Positions 1 to 9,250 of a stretch of DNA of 64,000 nt are shown piece by piece. The stretch comes from UBA11400 sp964473555. GTDB taxonomy: Bacteria; Bacteroidota; Rhodothermia; Balneolales; HLUCCA01. The stretch is taken from assembly GCA_964473555.1 (NCBI GenBank), contig CAYYPL010000003.1, positions 62,001 to 126,000 on the forward strand, in the 5' to 3' direction. How positions within the stretch are numbered: the first letter of the stretch is position 1; each line of letters starts with the position of its first letter. Both the position numbers and the translations under genes were made by a program. The notes under the pieces were generated by a model. The model did no database searches. It was not told the origin of the DNA and worked only from the letters and a program-made list of their open reading frames with translations.

Positions 1-330
1 GTGATGGTCGAAGCTGCAACTGGAATCAATTTATGGGCGGAGTGGGCAAAAATTGAGTATGCTGCGGCAACCGGAACGAAATATACGGTCAAGCCCCTGC
101 ATAAAAAATTTTCCGGTATTCTGATCAGCCTGGCCCGGCAAGAACAGCCAGATCTATCTGTATTCAATGCACCAGAAATGTATTGGCTGATGAAAGAGAA
201 AAGTCATGTGGGTATGGTGCTTCAGGCTAAAGATACCACCACAGTGCGCCAACTTCTCGATGATTACGCCGAAATCGTGAAACGTGAGTATCACGCATCT
301 GCTCCGGTTCCGGATAAACCAACCGCTTGA
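1..330 (+). CDS. C-terminal part of an ATP-grasp-like protein (5' truncated by window edge)
   Basis: The reading frame is open from the first base and ends at TGA 328-330, so this is probably the last ~109 residues of a longer protein. The fragment starts with a VEAATGINLW..EWAK stretch that resembles the end of ATP-grasp enzymes (carboxylate-amine or carboxylate-thiol ligases), where an acidic/Asn motif ligates the Mg-ATP. This is followed by a conserved-looking LARQEQPDLS and a short helical tail. The ATP-binding core lies outside the window, so the substrate cannot be named. A strong hairpin starts at the stop codon, so the gene closes its transcription unit. The GTG at position 1 should not be taken as a real start. 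Family assignment is from memory of similar tails and is only moderately secure. Confidence 0.45.
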   Translation: MMVEAATGINLWAEWAKIEYAAATGTKYTVKPLHKKFSGILISLARQEQPDLSVFNAPEMYWLMKEKSHVGMVLQAKDTTTVRQLLDDYAEIVKREYHASAPVPDKPTA

Positions 331-363
331 GACACAAAATCCTTGATTTTGAGTCTCAAGCGG
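323..363 (+). terminator. Long hairpin overlapping the stop codon, probable terminator
   Basis: Arms 323-341 and 345-363 form a 19-bp stem with one A-A mismatch and a 3-nt loop (CTT). The left arm contains the last codons and the TGA stop of the preceding gene. There is no long T tract directly after it (only TTTT near 371-374), so termination strength is uncertain. Confidence 0.55.
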
Positions 364-523
364 ACAAGAGTTTTCAGATAAGAGATAAGAGACGGCGATG
401 GATAATGTCAAAATTTCAATAACTACTCGTCTATTGCCGTTTTCGAGTTTGATTCACTTCTCGCTTTTCTGAACGCTCTTTTCCAACATCAATATTGATC
501 GTAAAACTTTTTCACGTAATGAA

Positions 524-554
524 TTGCTGTTAATCAAATGTTTAATTAACTTTG
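524..554 (+). promoter_or_regulatory. Putative Bacteroidota-type promoter of the TetR gene
   Basis: TTG at 524-526 and TAACTTTG at 547-554 are separated by 20 bp and match the -33 (TTG) and -7 (TAnnTTTG) elements known from Bacteroidota primary sigma factors. The expected transcription start would fall at about 560, on the ATG at 561, so the transcript may be leaderless. Confidence 0.45.
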
Positions 555-560
555 GTTTCT

Positions 561-1196
561 ATGCTCGAATCGACATCTACAGATAAGAAACAGCACATTA
601 TGGATACCGCTGAGAGTCTGTTTTCAAAAAACGGATTTGATGCAACCTCTACTCGTGAGATTGCCGAGACGGCAGGGGTCAATGTGGCTATGATATCCTA
701 CTACTTTGGTTCGAAGGAAAACCTGCTGTTTGACATAGTTCAGCGATTCAGTCAGGAAATCAGGACGCGTATCCAGCGGGCCTACGAATCGGAGCCCCGT
801 CCCAATGAACGCATGAAAAAGATAACGCGGGCTTATCTGGATTACAGCCTGGAGCACCCTGATCCAATCATGATTGCACATCGGGAACTGGGAGTAAGTA
901 TGCGGCCAACATTGCAAACGATGATCCAGGAAACCTATACACAGGTCAGGGAGATGGTCAGTAGCACTCTTATTCAGGGGCAGGAACAGGGTATTTACAG
1001 AGTAGTCGACATTTCATTGCTGATACAGGCCATTGCTAGTATGGTAGACAGCATGACGATAGAACTGTATACCTATAAAAGAGCCGAAATTGACTTATGC
1101 GCATTCAACCTGGTTGACATAACCGATCCGAGCGGCCGCGAAAAAGTCAAAGAGTTTATCATCGATATGATCGAACGATATCTGAAAAATGATTAA
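561..1196 (+). CDS. TetR/AcrR-family transcriptional regulator
   Basis: A 211-residue protein with an N-terminal TetR helix-turn-helix. The stretch IMDTAESLFSKNGFDATSTREIAETAGVNVAMISYYF spans roughly residues 12-50 and contains the recognition helix with the typical SYYFGSKE ending. The C-terminal half is helical and would bind the ligand. It directly precedes an outer-membrane factor, adaptor and RND pump on the same strand, so it is probably the local repressor of that efflux operon and of itself. An in-frame TTG at 552 lies inside the putative -7 box, so the ATG at 561 is preferred as start. The ligand is unknown. The family call is firm; the target is inferred from position. Confidence 0.9.
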   Translation: MLESTSTDKKQHIMDTAESLFSKNGFDATSTREIAETAGVNVAMISYYFGSKENLLFDIVQRFSQEIRTRIQRAYESEPRPNERMKKITRAYLDYSLEHPDPIMIAHRELGVSMRPTLQTMIQETYTQVREMVSSTLIQGQEQGIYRVVDISLLIQAIASMVDSMTIELYTYKRAEIDLCAFNLVDITDPSGREKVKEFIIDMIERYLKND

Positions 1197-1326
1197 ACAT
1201 ACCTGCTATAACCGCGTAATAGAACCAATTTTGGGTTTTAACCAACTCTTTAGGCAAAACAGGATTTTTACAGATCACTCCATAAAGCTCCATTATATCT
1301 CATTCAAAACAACCATTAACTTCTTT

Positions 1327-2928
1327 ATGCAACTATTATCTTTCATTCGGAAACCACGACTACTTATTTGGTTCGTGGTATTCGGATTGGTTTTGGCCAA
1401 TACAACGGGTGCCTGGGCTCAGTCTGAGGGTTCAGATTCAGGGACATCCATAGTGCCTATGACACTGAACGAAGCTATTGAAATTGCGCTGGTCAACAGC
1501 TATGTGCTACAGCGAAGCAGACTTAGCCTGGAAGAGGCCGAGGCTCAAATCCGCCAGGCCCGCGGGTCTGTATTCCCACAAATCGGAAGTCAGGCCAGTT
1601 ATACCCGCAACCTGGTCACGCCTAATCCCTTTGCAGGAAGCAGTGCTGAGGGCCTGTTCTCTTCATTCGCTGCAATAGACTGGCTGTTTTACAACGAAGT
1701 CCAACGTACGGATGGGAATCCAACGATCGATTTGGATGAGTTCCTCGATCGCCAGCGTGATGGACTTCAGCAGGCTGGAATCAGCCAAAATGCAGGCGGA
1801 AACCCGTTTGCTGTTGAAAATCAGTTCGTGATGGCGGTAAGCGCCAATCAGGCGTTATATAACGGAGCTGCTTTCGCCGCGATCCGAGGTGCTGAGCATC
1901 TGAGAACGATTATGCGTGAACAACTCGAGCGCGACACTCAGACCCTGGTGAAGGATGTCCGGAGTGGGTATCTGAATGCGTTACTGGCCAGGGAGCAAGT
2001 CAGGGTGTTGGAAACCAGCCTGAACCAGCTTCGGGCTACGCTAGACGATGTGCGTAAAATGGTGGAACAAGGCATACTCGGTCGGATAGATCGAAACAGC
2101 CTCGAAGTTGAGATTGTAAACCTTGAAACAAACCTGATCGCTGCCAAAAACGGTGCCGAACTTGCTGTGAGATCCTTAAATCTATTATTGGGTATCCCCA
2201 TTCAGCAGAATATACATCTGGCCGATACCTTTCATGATTTTGAAACAACGTTACCCCAACTACAGCCTCTCGATGATGCCTATCAGCTCGCCATCCAGCT
2301 TCGACCGGATCTCAAGAGTGCCGAAGGTGCCATTCGCCTTAGACAGGAAGAACGTAATCTGAATCGTTCATCCTACTTCCCTGTACTCAATGCCTTTGCC
2401 GATTACGCTTATCTGGGATCGGTTCCGCAAAACAGGACTCAGGCCGTGCAGGATCCAGATCGCGACTTTACGTATACCCGCGAGACCCGTGGATTCTTTG
2501 ATACCTCGTACTGGAATGCCAGCTTTGCGGTTGGTTTGCGTTTACAGTGGAACATTTTTGATGGATTTCAACGCCGCGCGCGCCTGCAGCAGGTTGAGGT
2601 CAACAGAAAGCGTGCAGAGTTGGATGCATTGATGTTGCGTGAGGCTATTTACCTGGAAATCGATGGATCACTGAAAAACCTTCGTACAGCCTGGCAACGA
2701 ATCGAAAGCCAGCGACGCAATGGAGAACTCGCTGAACTCAACTATGAAGATGCTCAGTCCCGTTTACGTGAGGGCGCCGGAACTCGACTGGAAGAACGTC
2801 AGGCAGCTACACTCCGTGAGCAGTCCCAGCTTAATTATCTGGCTGCCATCCACGAATTTCTCCTTGCACGAAGTGCCTACGAGCATGCTCTGGGTATCAA
2901 GACGGTGCAGGTTCATATCGCAGACTGA
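1327..2928 (+). CDS. TolC-family outer membrane efflux protein
   Basis: A 533-residue outer-membrane factor, the trimeric exit duct of tripartite pumps. The chosen ATG at 1327 gives a clear Sec signal peptide ending near AWAQ (about residue 31). The frame extends upstream to 1189, overlapping the TetR stop, but that extension has no signal peptide in position and is rejected. The mature part shows two OEP-type repeats: long amphipathic helices rich in Gln, Glu and Arg (e.g. LEEAEAQIRQARG near 68-80), ALYNGAAF and LQWNIFDGFQRRARLQ strands, and a second helical half with LREGAGTRLEERQAATLREQS. It is the first structural gene of a tetR-OMF-adaptor-RND operon; the adaptor starts 30 bp after its stop. 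No lipobox is visible. Confidence 0.93.
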   Translation: MQLLSFIRKPRLLIWFVVFGLVLANTTGAWAQSEGSDSGTSIVPMTLNEAIEIALVNSYVLQRSRLSLEEAEAQIRQARGSVFPQIGSQASYTRNLVTPNPFAGSSAEGLFSSFAAIDWLFYNEVQRTDGNPTIDLDEFLDRQRDGLQQAGISQNAGGNPFAVENQFVMAVSANQALYNGAAFAAIRGAEHLRTIMREQLERDTQTLVKDVRSGYLNALLAREQVRVLETSLNQLRATLDDVRKMVEQGILGRIDRNSLEVEIVNLETNLIAAKNGAELAVRSLNLLLGIPIQQNIHLADTFHDFETTLPQLQPLDDAYQLAIQLRPDLKSAEGAIRLRQEERNLNRSSYFPVLNAFADYAYLGSVPQNRTQAVQDPDRDFTYTRETRGFFDTSYWNASFAVGLRLQWNIFDGFQRRARLQQVEVNRKRAELDALMLREAIYLEIDGSLKNLRTAWQRIESQRRNGELAELNYEDAQSRLREGAGTRLEERQAATLREQSQLNYLAAIHEFLLARSAYEHALGIKTVQVHIAD

Positions 2929-2957
2929 TTTTATTTAAACACGATCTAATTATCCGT

Positions 2958-4040
2958 ATGAAAACATTTAAAAAAGTACTCTATCTAATTCCCGTTGCGG
3001 CAATGATTATGGCTGGTTGCGAAGCACCGGCTGAAGTTGATGCTTCTCAATCCGAAGTGCGACAGCGTATTGTGGCCGTTGAAACGATGATCATCGAACG
3101 TACGCCCTTCGAAGACAGAATCCGCATCAATGGGAATGTGTCTGCATTTGATGATGCTGTAATTTCTGTTGAAACTGCCGGACAGGTTCAGTTTGTAGCA
3201 GAACGTGGAACCAGGGTCAGAAAAGGTGACCTTATTCTGCGCCTTGATGACCGTCTGCTCAGAGCCAATTTCGAGGCCATAAACACAGGTTTTGAATTAG
3301 CTCAGGACGCATTTAACCGTCAGCAAGCACTTTACGCTGATTCCGTGATCAGTACCATGCAATATTTACAGTCAAAGGCCCAGCGTGATCAGGCTGCGGC
3401 TCAGCTGGCTGTCATTAAAAAGCAACTTGAAGACGCACAGCTCAGGGCTCCATTTGATGGGCGCATCGAAGAGAAACTGACTTCTGAAGGCCAATTTGTC
3501 GGACCTGGTACTCCGGTGCTCAGAATGATCAACACCAATCAGGTCAAAGTGACCGGAGGAGTACCGGAGCGTTATGCTGGTAATGTTCAACAAGGAAGCG
3601 AGGTTGAAATTTCCTTCAGATCCTATGGATTGGATCCAAAAACTGCAAAAGTTCAGTTTGTCGGTAACCTGATCAATCCAGACAGCCGTACTTTTCCGGT
3701 AGAAGTTGTGTTGAACAACACGGATGGTTCTATCAAACCACGTATGGTTGTTGAAATGCGGGTACTTCGTGGTGAGCTGACCGAAAGTATCATTGTACCA
3801 CGAACCAGCATCATACGAAATGATCTGGGATTATCGGTTTTTATCGTCGAAGATCAGAATGGTGTCAAACGTGCGATACAACGTCAGGTCACAGTTGCTC
3901 TTTCATCGGGAGACTTTGTTGCAATCGAAGAGGGTGTAGAACCGGGTGATGAAATTGTTACCGCTGGTTTCACTTCTTTGAACGATGGAGACCTTGTACA
4001 GGTGACCCACGTTCGTTCAGCATCCGATTTACTGAAGTAA
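2958..4040 (+). CDS. RND efflux periplasmic adaptor (HlyD/MFP family lipoprotein)
   Basis: A 360-residue membrane fusion protein linking the inner-membrane pump to the TolC-type duct. The N-terminus is a lipoprotein signal with lipobox MAGC (Cys at about 21). The barrel-sandwich (lipoyl) halves are visible as AVISVETAGQVQFVAERGTRVRKGD (near 70-95) and APFDGRIEEKLTSEGQFVGPGTP (near 155-180), separated by a short helical hairpin with many Gln and Ala. Beta-barrel and membrane-proximal parts follow, including IIVPRTSIIRND and VTAGFTSLNDGDLVQV. It lies between the outer-membrane factor and the RND pump in the same operon. The length is normal for the family. Confidence 0.93.
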   Translation: MKTFKKVLYLIPVAAMIMAGCEAPAEVDASQSEVRQRIVAVETMIIERTPFEDRIRINGNVSAFDDAVISVETAGQVQFVAERGTRVRKGDLILRLDDRLLRANFEAINTGFELAQDAFNRQQALYADSVISTMQYLQSKAQRDQAAAQLAVIKKQLEDAQLRAPFDGRIEEKLTSEGQFVGPGTPVLRMINTNQVKVTGGVPERYAGNVQQGSEVEISFRSYGLDPKTAKVQFVGNLINPDSRTFPVEVVLNNTDGSIKPRMVVEMRVLRGELTESIIVPRTSIIRNDLGLSVFIVEDQNGVKRAIQRQVTVALSSGDFVAIEEGVEPGDEIVTAGFTSLNDGDLVQVTHVRSASDLLK

Positions 4041-4083
4041 TTACCCAACAAGATATTAATCATTTCAAGAATCAGCCATTGGC

Positions 4084-7000
4084 ATGAATTTAACACAAGC
4101 AACCTTAAAAAATCGTACGGCTATTCTGATGTTGGGCTTAATCCTGACACTGGCCGGTATCGGTTCCTATGTGGGCATTCCCAAGGAATCGAATCCATCG
4201 ATTGATGTGCCCTACTTCTTTATTACGACCTTGTATCCGGGTATCGGTCCAGTGGACATGGAATCTTTGGTCACACAGGTACTCGAACGTGAACTTCAGG
4301 GAATTAACGGTGTCAAAGAAATCCGTTCAACAACTCAGGAAAGCGTGAGTATTGTAGTGGTAGAATTTGACTTGTCGGTACCCAATAACGAAGCAAGTCA
4401 GCGAGTTCGGGAACGGGTTGATCTGGCTAAGGCAGATCTCCCAACCGATGCCGAGGAGCCTATAGTCATCGAAGCCAGCATCGACGACTTCCCCGTGATC
4501 ACAATTAACCTGGCGGCCGATTACTCTCTGTATAACCTCACACGTATCGCAGAAAGGCTTCAGGACGAACTCGAAATATTATCCGGGATCCGGCAAGTTG
4601 ACATTATCGGAAGCCTTGAAAGAGAAGTTCAGGTAAATGTAGACCTGAATGCCCTGACCAGTTACAATCTGGCATTGGGACAACTGGTTGGAGCCATCCA
4701 GTCACAAAACCTCACCATCCCTGGTGGAACGGTCGACGTTGACCGATTTTCATATTTATTGAGGGTGAGTGGTGAGTTTACGGATCCAAAAGAGATCGAG
4801 AATATCGTGATCTCTGCACCTGAAGGTAAATTTGGTGAAAATGAGCCGGGTTTAGTTTACCTGCGTGATGTGGCCGATGTGGTCTATGATTTTAAGAAGC
4901 GTACGAGTTATGCTCAACTCAAAGCGTTCAAAGTGGAGGATGAATCTGGTAAGCTGGTTGAAATCGGTGATGCTGACATCGACGAAAAACAGGTGATCAG
5001 TTTGAACATTTTGCGCCGACCTGGAACGAATATTCTGGACATGGCTGATGAGCTTTTCGCCGTTCTGAACAATACTACGTTTCCTCAGGGCACCCAGGTT
5101 ATCATAACAGGTGACCAAAGTCAGGACATTCGTACGCTCATCGCTGATCTGGAAAACAGCATCATCAGTGGGATGCTTTTTGTAGTACTTATCCTGGTTT
5201 TTTTCCTAGGAATCCGAAATGCGATTCTGGTTGGTGCTGCAGTGCCAATTGCCATATTTATCGGATTTCTGGTATTGGGATTACTTGGATATACGATCAA
5301 TTTTGTGATTCTGTTCTCACTGATTATTGCCCTGGGGATGTTGGTTGACAACTCGGTTGTTATCGTTGAGAATATTTTCCGCTATCGTGAAGCTGGATTG
5401 GGCAAAATTGAAGCTGCCATAAAAGGTGCTTCAGAACTTGGAACTGCACTATTTGCTGCAACCATGACACTGGTCGCAGCTTTTTTACCTCTTATTTTCT
5501 GGCCGGGTATCATCGGACAGTTCATGAGTTATTTGCCAATCACACTCATTGTTGTATTGCTATGTTCACTTTTTGTCGCACTGGTCATTTATCCAACATT
5601 GACCGTCATTTTTGTCCGGCTTGAAAATGAGCAACAATCAAAACAAAGCACCCTGGCCAAAGTGGTCAAGTATGGTATCATTGGATTTGGAGCTCTCGTA
5701 ATTTTATTTGCCAATTGGATTACCTTTGTTGCCTTACTGGCTACCACAGTTTTCTTCGTTGCATCTTTCCGACTGATCATCAAACCATTAGCTCACCGAT
5801 TTTCGCATGTTTGGGTACCTGCTTTGATCGGAAAATATCAGCGATTGCTGAATAACCTGCTGGAACGAGATTATACAGTCCGTGGGGCGTGGTTCAAAAA
5901 CACAACCTCTTTATTATCCCTGACTCTGGGTGTTGTTTTGCTGCTTATTGGTTCATTGGTTAGTGGAATATCCCCCATCGCAGCCTATATACCGATGATA
6001 CCAGGTGGAATTCTTGCCCTTATTGGGGTTATAGGCATATTTGTCCACTCCATTGAGGCCATGATACGCGGTGGTAAAGGGGTGTTGACAGCTGGAATAG
6101 GGATCCTACTGTTCGTGGGTCTGACCATTGGCATTGCAATTGTTTTTAATGGAGGGATGGATTCCAGAACAATTGCGGTTTTGCTTGGATTACCGGTTAT
6201 TCTGATTCTCTTTGGTGGTATCGGTAGCATCTTCAACCTGAATCGTCCGTTGCTATTGACAGATAACAGAGCGTTATTGATCAATTCGGTACTTGGGCTA
6301 CTTGTTTCCATTTTCCTGGCATTTTCTGCAGCACCAACCGGAGTCCAATTTTTCCCGCAAACAGATCCACGAGCATTGATCGTGAATATCGAAGGACCGA
6401 TTGGTATGAATATTGAAACCAGTAATGAGGTTACTACTTATGTTCAACAGCAAATCGATGAGGCCATCAATGAAGATCCATTGATCAAAGCCAACGTCGA
6501 AAATGTTGTTATGAACGTGGGAGTATCTGGAAACACAAACTTTGGTGGTGGACAGCCACGTCCGGAGTTATCACAAATCACCATAAATATGGTCGATTAT
6601 GGAGATCGGGCGGAATCAAGTTCGATTACGCTGAATAAAGTCCGCGAGCGGCTTGAAGACATCCCCGATGTGAAAATTCGCATAGACGTACAACAAGATG
6701 GTCCCCCTACCGGATCACCCGTCAACATCGAAATATCAGGTGAAAACTTTGATGAAATCGTTCGCATTTCTAACGATGTACGTGGACTTCTTGAACAAGG
6801 AGCACGAAATGGAGAGATTCCAGGGCTTGTAGACATATCAGATAACGTCAGTGGAGGTGTACCGGAATATCAGGTCCATATCGATACGGATCGTGCCGGT
6901 CAATTTGGGCTAAGCATAGCCGAAATAGCTCAAACAGTCAGGATCGCTATGAATGGCCTGGAAGCCAGCAAGTTTCGGGATGGAGAAGATGAGTATGACA

Positions 7001-7887
7001 TCACGGTACGACTTCGTGAAGAGGACAGAAGCGGATTGAGCGCACTTGATAACCTCACGATTGCATCTCGTGGTCGCCAGATTCCGTTATCTGCTGTGGC
7101 TTCGTTCGAGGAAACTCGTGGACTCGGATCAATAACACGATTGAATCAAGCAAGAACGGCTGTTGTAGAAGGTCAGGCTGCACCTGGATTTAATGGTCCG
7201 GAGGTACTCATTTCGGCACAAGCCTATCTGGCTGAATACATGAAAACGGTCCCGGCAGGATATACGGTTAACTACACCGGTGAGAGTGAAGATCAGGAGG
7301 AGTCGTTCAGTTATCTGACCAATGCACTTCTTATCAGCTTCGCACTGATATTCTTCGTAATGCTGGTACAATTCAATAGTCTGGTAGCACCGTTAATTAT
7401 TATGATTGTGGTTGGCTTAAGTCTCATTGGAGTAATTCTCGGGCTCATTTTGACCAGAACTCCCTTCGGACTCATGACCTTCATCGGAGTGATCTCTCTG
7501 GCAGGAATCGTTACGGTAAACAACGTAGTGTTGGTTGACTATCTCAAGCAGCTCATTGATGGAGGGATCCCACGACGTAAGGCTATAATTGAGGCTGGTT
7601 CTACACGTCTGCGTCCAGTACTCTTGACGGCACTAACCACCATTCTTGGTTTGGTTCCGTTGACATTCGGAATTAATGTCGACTTCGTCGGATTCTTCGC
7701 ATCATTCGATCCTGGATTCCAGATCGGATCCGATAACACCGCCTTCTGGGGACCAATGGGAGTTGCGATTATCAGTGGATTGAGTTTTGCGACCTTCCTG
7801 ACTCTGATTGTAGTTCCGGTCTTATTCTCGACATTTGACTCACTCACGGATAGAGTCAAATCACTGGTTCAAAACAAGCACGACTAG
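4084..7887 (+). CDS. RND multidrug efflux pump, AcrB-like, with an extended central membrane region
   Basis: Inner-membrane proton-driven transporter of 1267 residues; AcrB-type pumps are usually about 1020-1070. The N-terminal TM1 (NRTAILMLGLILTLAGIGSY), the porter domain and TM2-TM6 are recognisable, including the family motif GMLVDNSVVIVENIFRY (about 418-434) with the Asp relay in TM4. The C-terminal half has FFPQTDPRALIVNIEGP, a second porter domain and TM8-TM12 (GVISLAGIVTVNNVVLVDY). Between TM6 and TM7 (residues ~520-725) there are about six additional hydrophobic stretches, such as GIGILLFVGLTIGIAIVF, which AcrB lacks. It ends the tetR-OMF-adaptor-RND operon, followed by a strong bidirectional terminator. 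Confidence 0.93.
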   Translation: MNLTQATLKNRTAILMLGLILTLAGIGSYVGIPKESNPSIDVPYFFITTLYPGIGPVDMESLVTQVLERELQGINGVKEIRSTTQESVSIVVVEFDLSVPNNEASQRVRERVDLAKADLPTDAEEPIVIEASIDDFPVITINLAADYSLYNLTRIAERLQDELEILSGIRQVDIIGSLEREVQVNVDLNALTSYNLALGQLVGAIQSQNLTIPGGTVDVDRFSYLLRVSGEFTDPKEIENIVISAPEGKFGENEPGLVYLRDVADVVYDFKKRTSYAQLKAFKVEDESGKLVEIGDADIDEKQVISLNILRRPGTNILDMADELFAVLNNTTFPQGTQVIITGDQSQDIRTLIADLENSIISGMLFVVLILVFFLGIRNAILVGAAVPIAIFIGFLVLGLLGYTINFVILFSLIIALGMLVDNSVVIVENIFRYREAGLGKIEAAIKGASELGTALFAATMTLVAAFLPLIFWPGIIGQFMSYLPITLIVVLLCSLFVALVIYPTLTVIFVRLENEQQSKQSTLAKVVKYGIIGFGALVILFANWITFVALLATTVFFVASFRLIIKPLAHRFSHVWVPALIGKYQRLLNNLLERDYTVRGAWFKNTTSLLSLTLGVVLLLIGSLVSGISPIAAYIPMIPGGILALIGVIGIFVHSIEAMIRGGKGVLTAGIGILLFVGLTIGIAIVFNGGMDSRTIAVLLGLPVILILFGGIGSIFNLNRPLLLTDNRALLINSVLGLLVSIFLAFSAAPTGVQFFPQTDPRALIVNIEGPIGMNIETSNEVTTYVQQQIDEAINEDPLIKANVENVVMNVGVSGNTNFGGGQPRPELSQITINMVDYGDRAESSSITLNKVRERLEDIPDVKIRIDVQQDGPPTGSPVNIEISGENFDEIVRISNDVRGLLEQGARNGEIPGLVDISDNVSGGVPEYQVHIDTDRAGQFGLSIAEIAQTVRIAMNGLEASKFRDGEDEYDITVRLREEDRSGLSALDNLTIASRGRQIPLSAVASFEETRGLGSITRLNQARTAVVEGQAAPGFNGPEVLISAQAYLAEYMKTVPAGYTVNYTGESEDQEESFSYLTNALLISFALIFFVMLVQFNSLVAPLIIMIVVGLSLIGVILGLILTRTPFGLMTFIGVISLAGIVTVNNVVLVDYLKQLIDGGIPRRKAIIEAGSTRLRPVLLTALTTILGLVPLTFGINVDFVGFFASFDPGFQIGSDNTAFWGPMGVAIISGLSFATFLTLIVVPVLFSTFDSLTDRVKSLVQNKHD

Positions 7888-7900
7888 ACCAATATTCACA

Positions 7901-7936
7901 AACAAAAAAGGGAGTTAATAACTCCCTTTTTTGTTT
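7901..7936. terminator. Bidirectional intrinsic terminator
   Basis: A perfect 16-bp stem (7901-7916 with 7920-7935) has an AAT loop, a GGGAGTT core and flanking A and T tracts on both sides. It can end transcription of the RND operon from the left and of the minus-strand lipoprotein gene from the right. Confidence 0.9.
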
Positions 7937-7967
7937 TTACAGTCTCTACTAACGGTAATTCGAATCG

Positions 7968-9230
7968 TCATAGTCCTGAAGATACTAACACTGAAACCAG
8001 ATTAAAAGGCAACTCAGCGTCAGTCCACATCACTAGAAAATCTTCGTCAATACCTGCAGAGCGAGGAAACCCACTAGCTCGGGTTCCGGGGATTTCTCCA
8101 AAAATAATCGGCTCATGTAGCAATCCGTTTTCCCAAATACGTCCAATTACTGTAGATGTATCTCCAGTGGAAACCCACGTTAACAATGCAACGCCAGTTG
8201 AGTTAAAGGCGACATCCACTCTTCCAGCTGTGATATCTTCAGCCAATAAAATGGGATTATCGAAAGTTAACCCTCCATCATATGATACCGCAGCATAGGT
8301 TTTGGGTTCATTGTTGGCAGCATTGAACCAGGTCGCAATAACTATTTTATCATAAGCAGCAATTTGAGGTCCATTGACCGGACAACCAGATATTACCCAT
8401 CCGTCATTTGAAAGCTGTACTGGTTCTGACCATTTCTGATTGGTTAAACTGTAAACAGCTTTAAAAATTTCACGGGTCTCATACTCATCTCGATTACGAT
8501 ATACCGCAATAATATTGTCTCCAGATCTTGCTAAAGATGTCTGACAACATTCGCAAACCGCGGAGTCAACCTGGAGTTCGTCTGATTTTGTTCCATCAGA
8601 ATGAAGTATCACGGAACGTAACGTCATTGCGGTAGTTAAATCTGATTTACCATCCTTGTTATCCTTTTTGGGTTGCATATGACCATGTGTCATCGAAGCC
8701 ATATTCTGACCATCTAGCCAGAGAGCAAAAACACTTGAAGAATCCATAGGTAAAAGTGAAGCAAATCCATGTTCAGTCGGAGAACGATCCAAATGCGGCG
8801 TAAAAGCTTCTTGCCATGTACTGGTTGAGTCGTAAAATGACATATTCAGGTGATAGGCATAAGTACCACCTGGAACTCTGTTGAGCCAGTGAGCAGCAAG
8901 AGGGCGACCTTGCCAGTTAGCCACTGATGGAAAGTCGGCCCAGTTTACAAAAAAGCTATCCCCCCGGGCGATTTCAAGCGGTTCTGACCACTCTGAATAT
9001 TCATATTTGGCCCAAAATAACTGTGAAAGCGTGTCAGATGGAACAAGCCATGATGCGATTACAGAACCACGATCCTGGTCAGACGCGAGATTTGGATACC
9101 TGGCACCATCACCTGCTGGATTCTCAATTAAAGTGATACTCGGATTTTCCCATTCATTTTGCTTGGCGCAGCCTAATGCAACTAGGAAAAGTAGTAGTAT
9201 AATAGCGGGTCTTAATTTAGTTGAAGTCAT
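7968..9230 (-). CDS. Sialidase-like (BNR-type) lipoprotein of unknown substrate
   Basis: A 420-residue lipoprotein: the signal peptide ends at lipobox LVALGC (Cys about 21). The mature part has repeated beta-rich blades with Asp-box-like elements (VSYDGGLTF near 318-326) typical of six-bladed sialidase/neuraminidase-fold propellers. A cysteine cluster VDSAVCECCQTSLA sits near residues 222-235 and is recurrent in this sialidase-like lipoprotein group. Catalytic Arg triad and nucleophile Tyr/Glu of true exo-sialidases could not be confirmed, so enzymatic activity is not claimed. It is downstream of and co-oriented with the ChaN-like gene (20-bp gap), probably one transcription unit ending at the shared terminator. 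Confidence 0.6.
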   Translation of the reverse strand: MTSTKLRPAIILLLFLVALGCAKQNEWENPSITLIENPAGDGARYPNLASDQDRGSVIASWLVPSDTLSQLFWAKYEYSEWSEPLEIARGDSFFVNWADFPSVANWQGRPLAAHWLNRVPGGTYAYHLNMSFYDSTSTWQEAFTPHLDRSPTEHGFASLLPMDSSSVFALWLDGQNMASMTHGHMQPKKDNKDGKSDLTTAMTLRSVILHSDGTKSDELQVDSAVCECCQTSLARSGDNIIAVYRNRDEYETREIFKAVYSLTNQKWSEPVQLSNDGWVISGCPVNGPQIAAYDKIVIATWFNAANNEPKTYAAVSYDGGLTFDNPILLAEDITAGRVDVAFNSTGVALLTWVSTGDTSTVIGRIWENGLLHEPIIFGEIPGTRASGFPRSAGIDEDFLVMWTDAELPFNLVSVLVSSGL

Positions 9231-9250
9231 AACAGGAAGAGTTGCTTTTT

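Noticed and set aside
1189..1326. 46-residue extension of the TolC-like protein
   Set aside because: The Sec signal peptide starts at ATG 1327; the upstream residues show no signal or domain and overlap the tetR stop.
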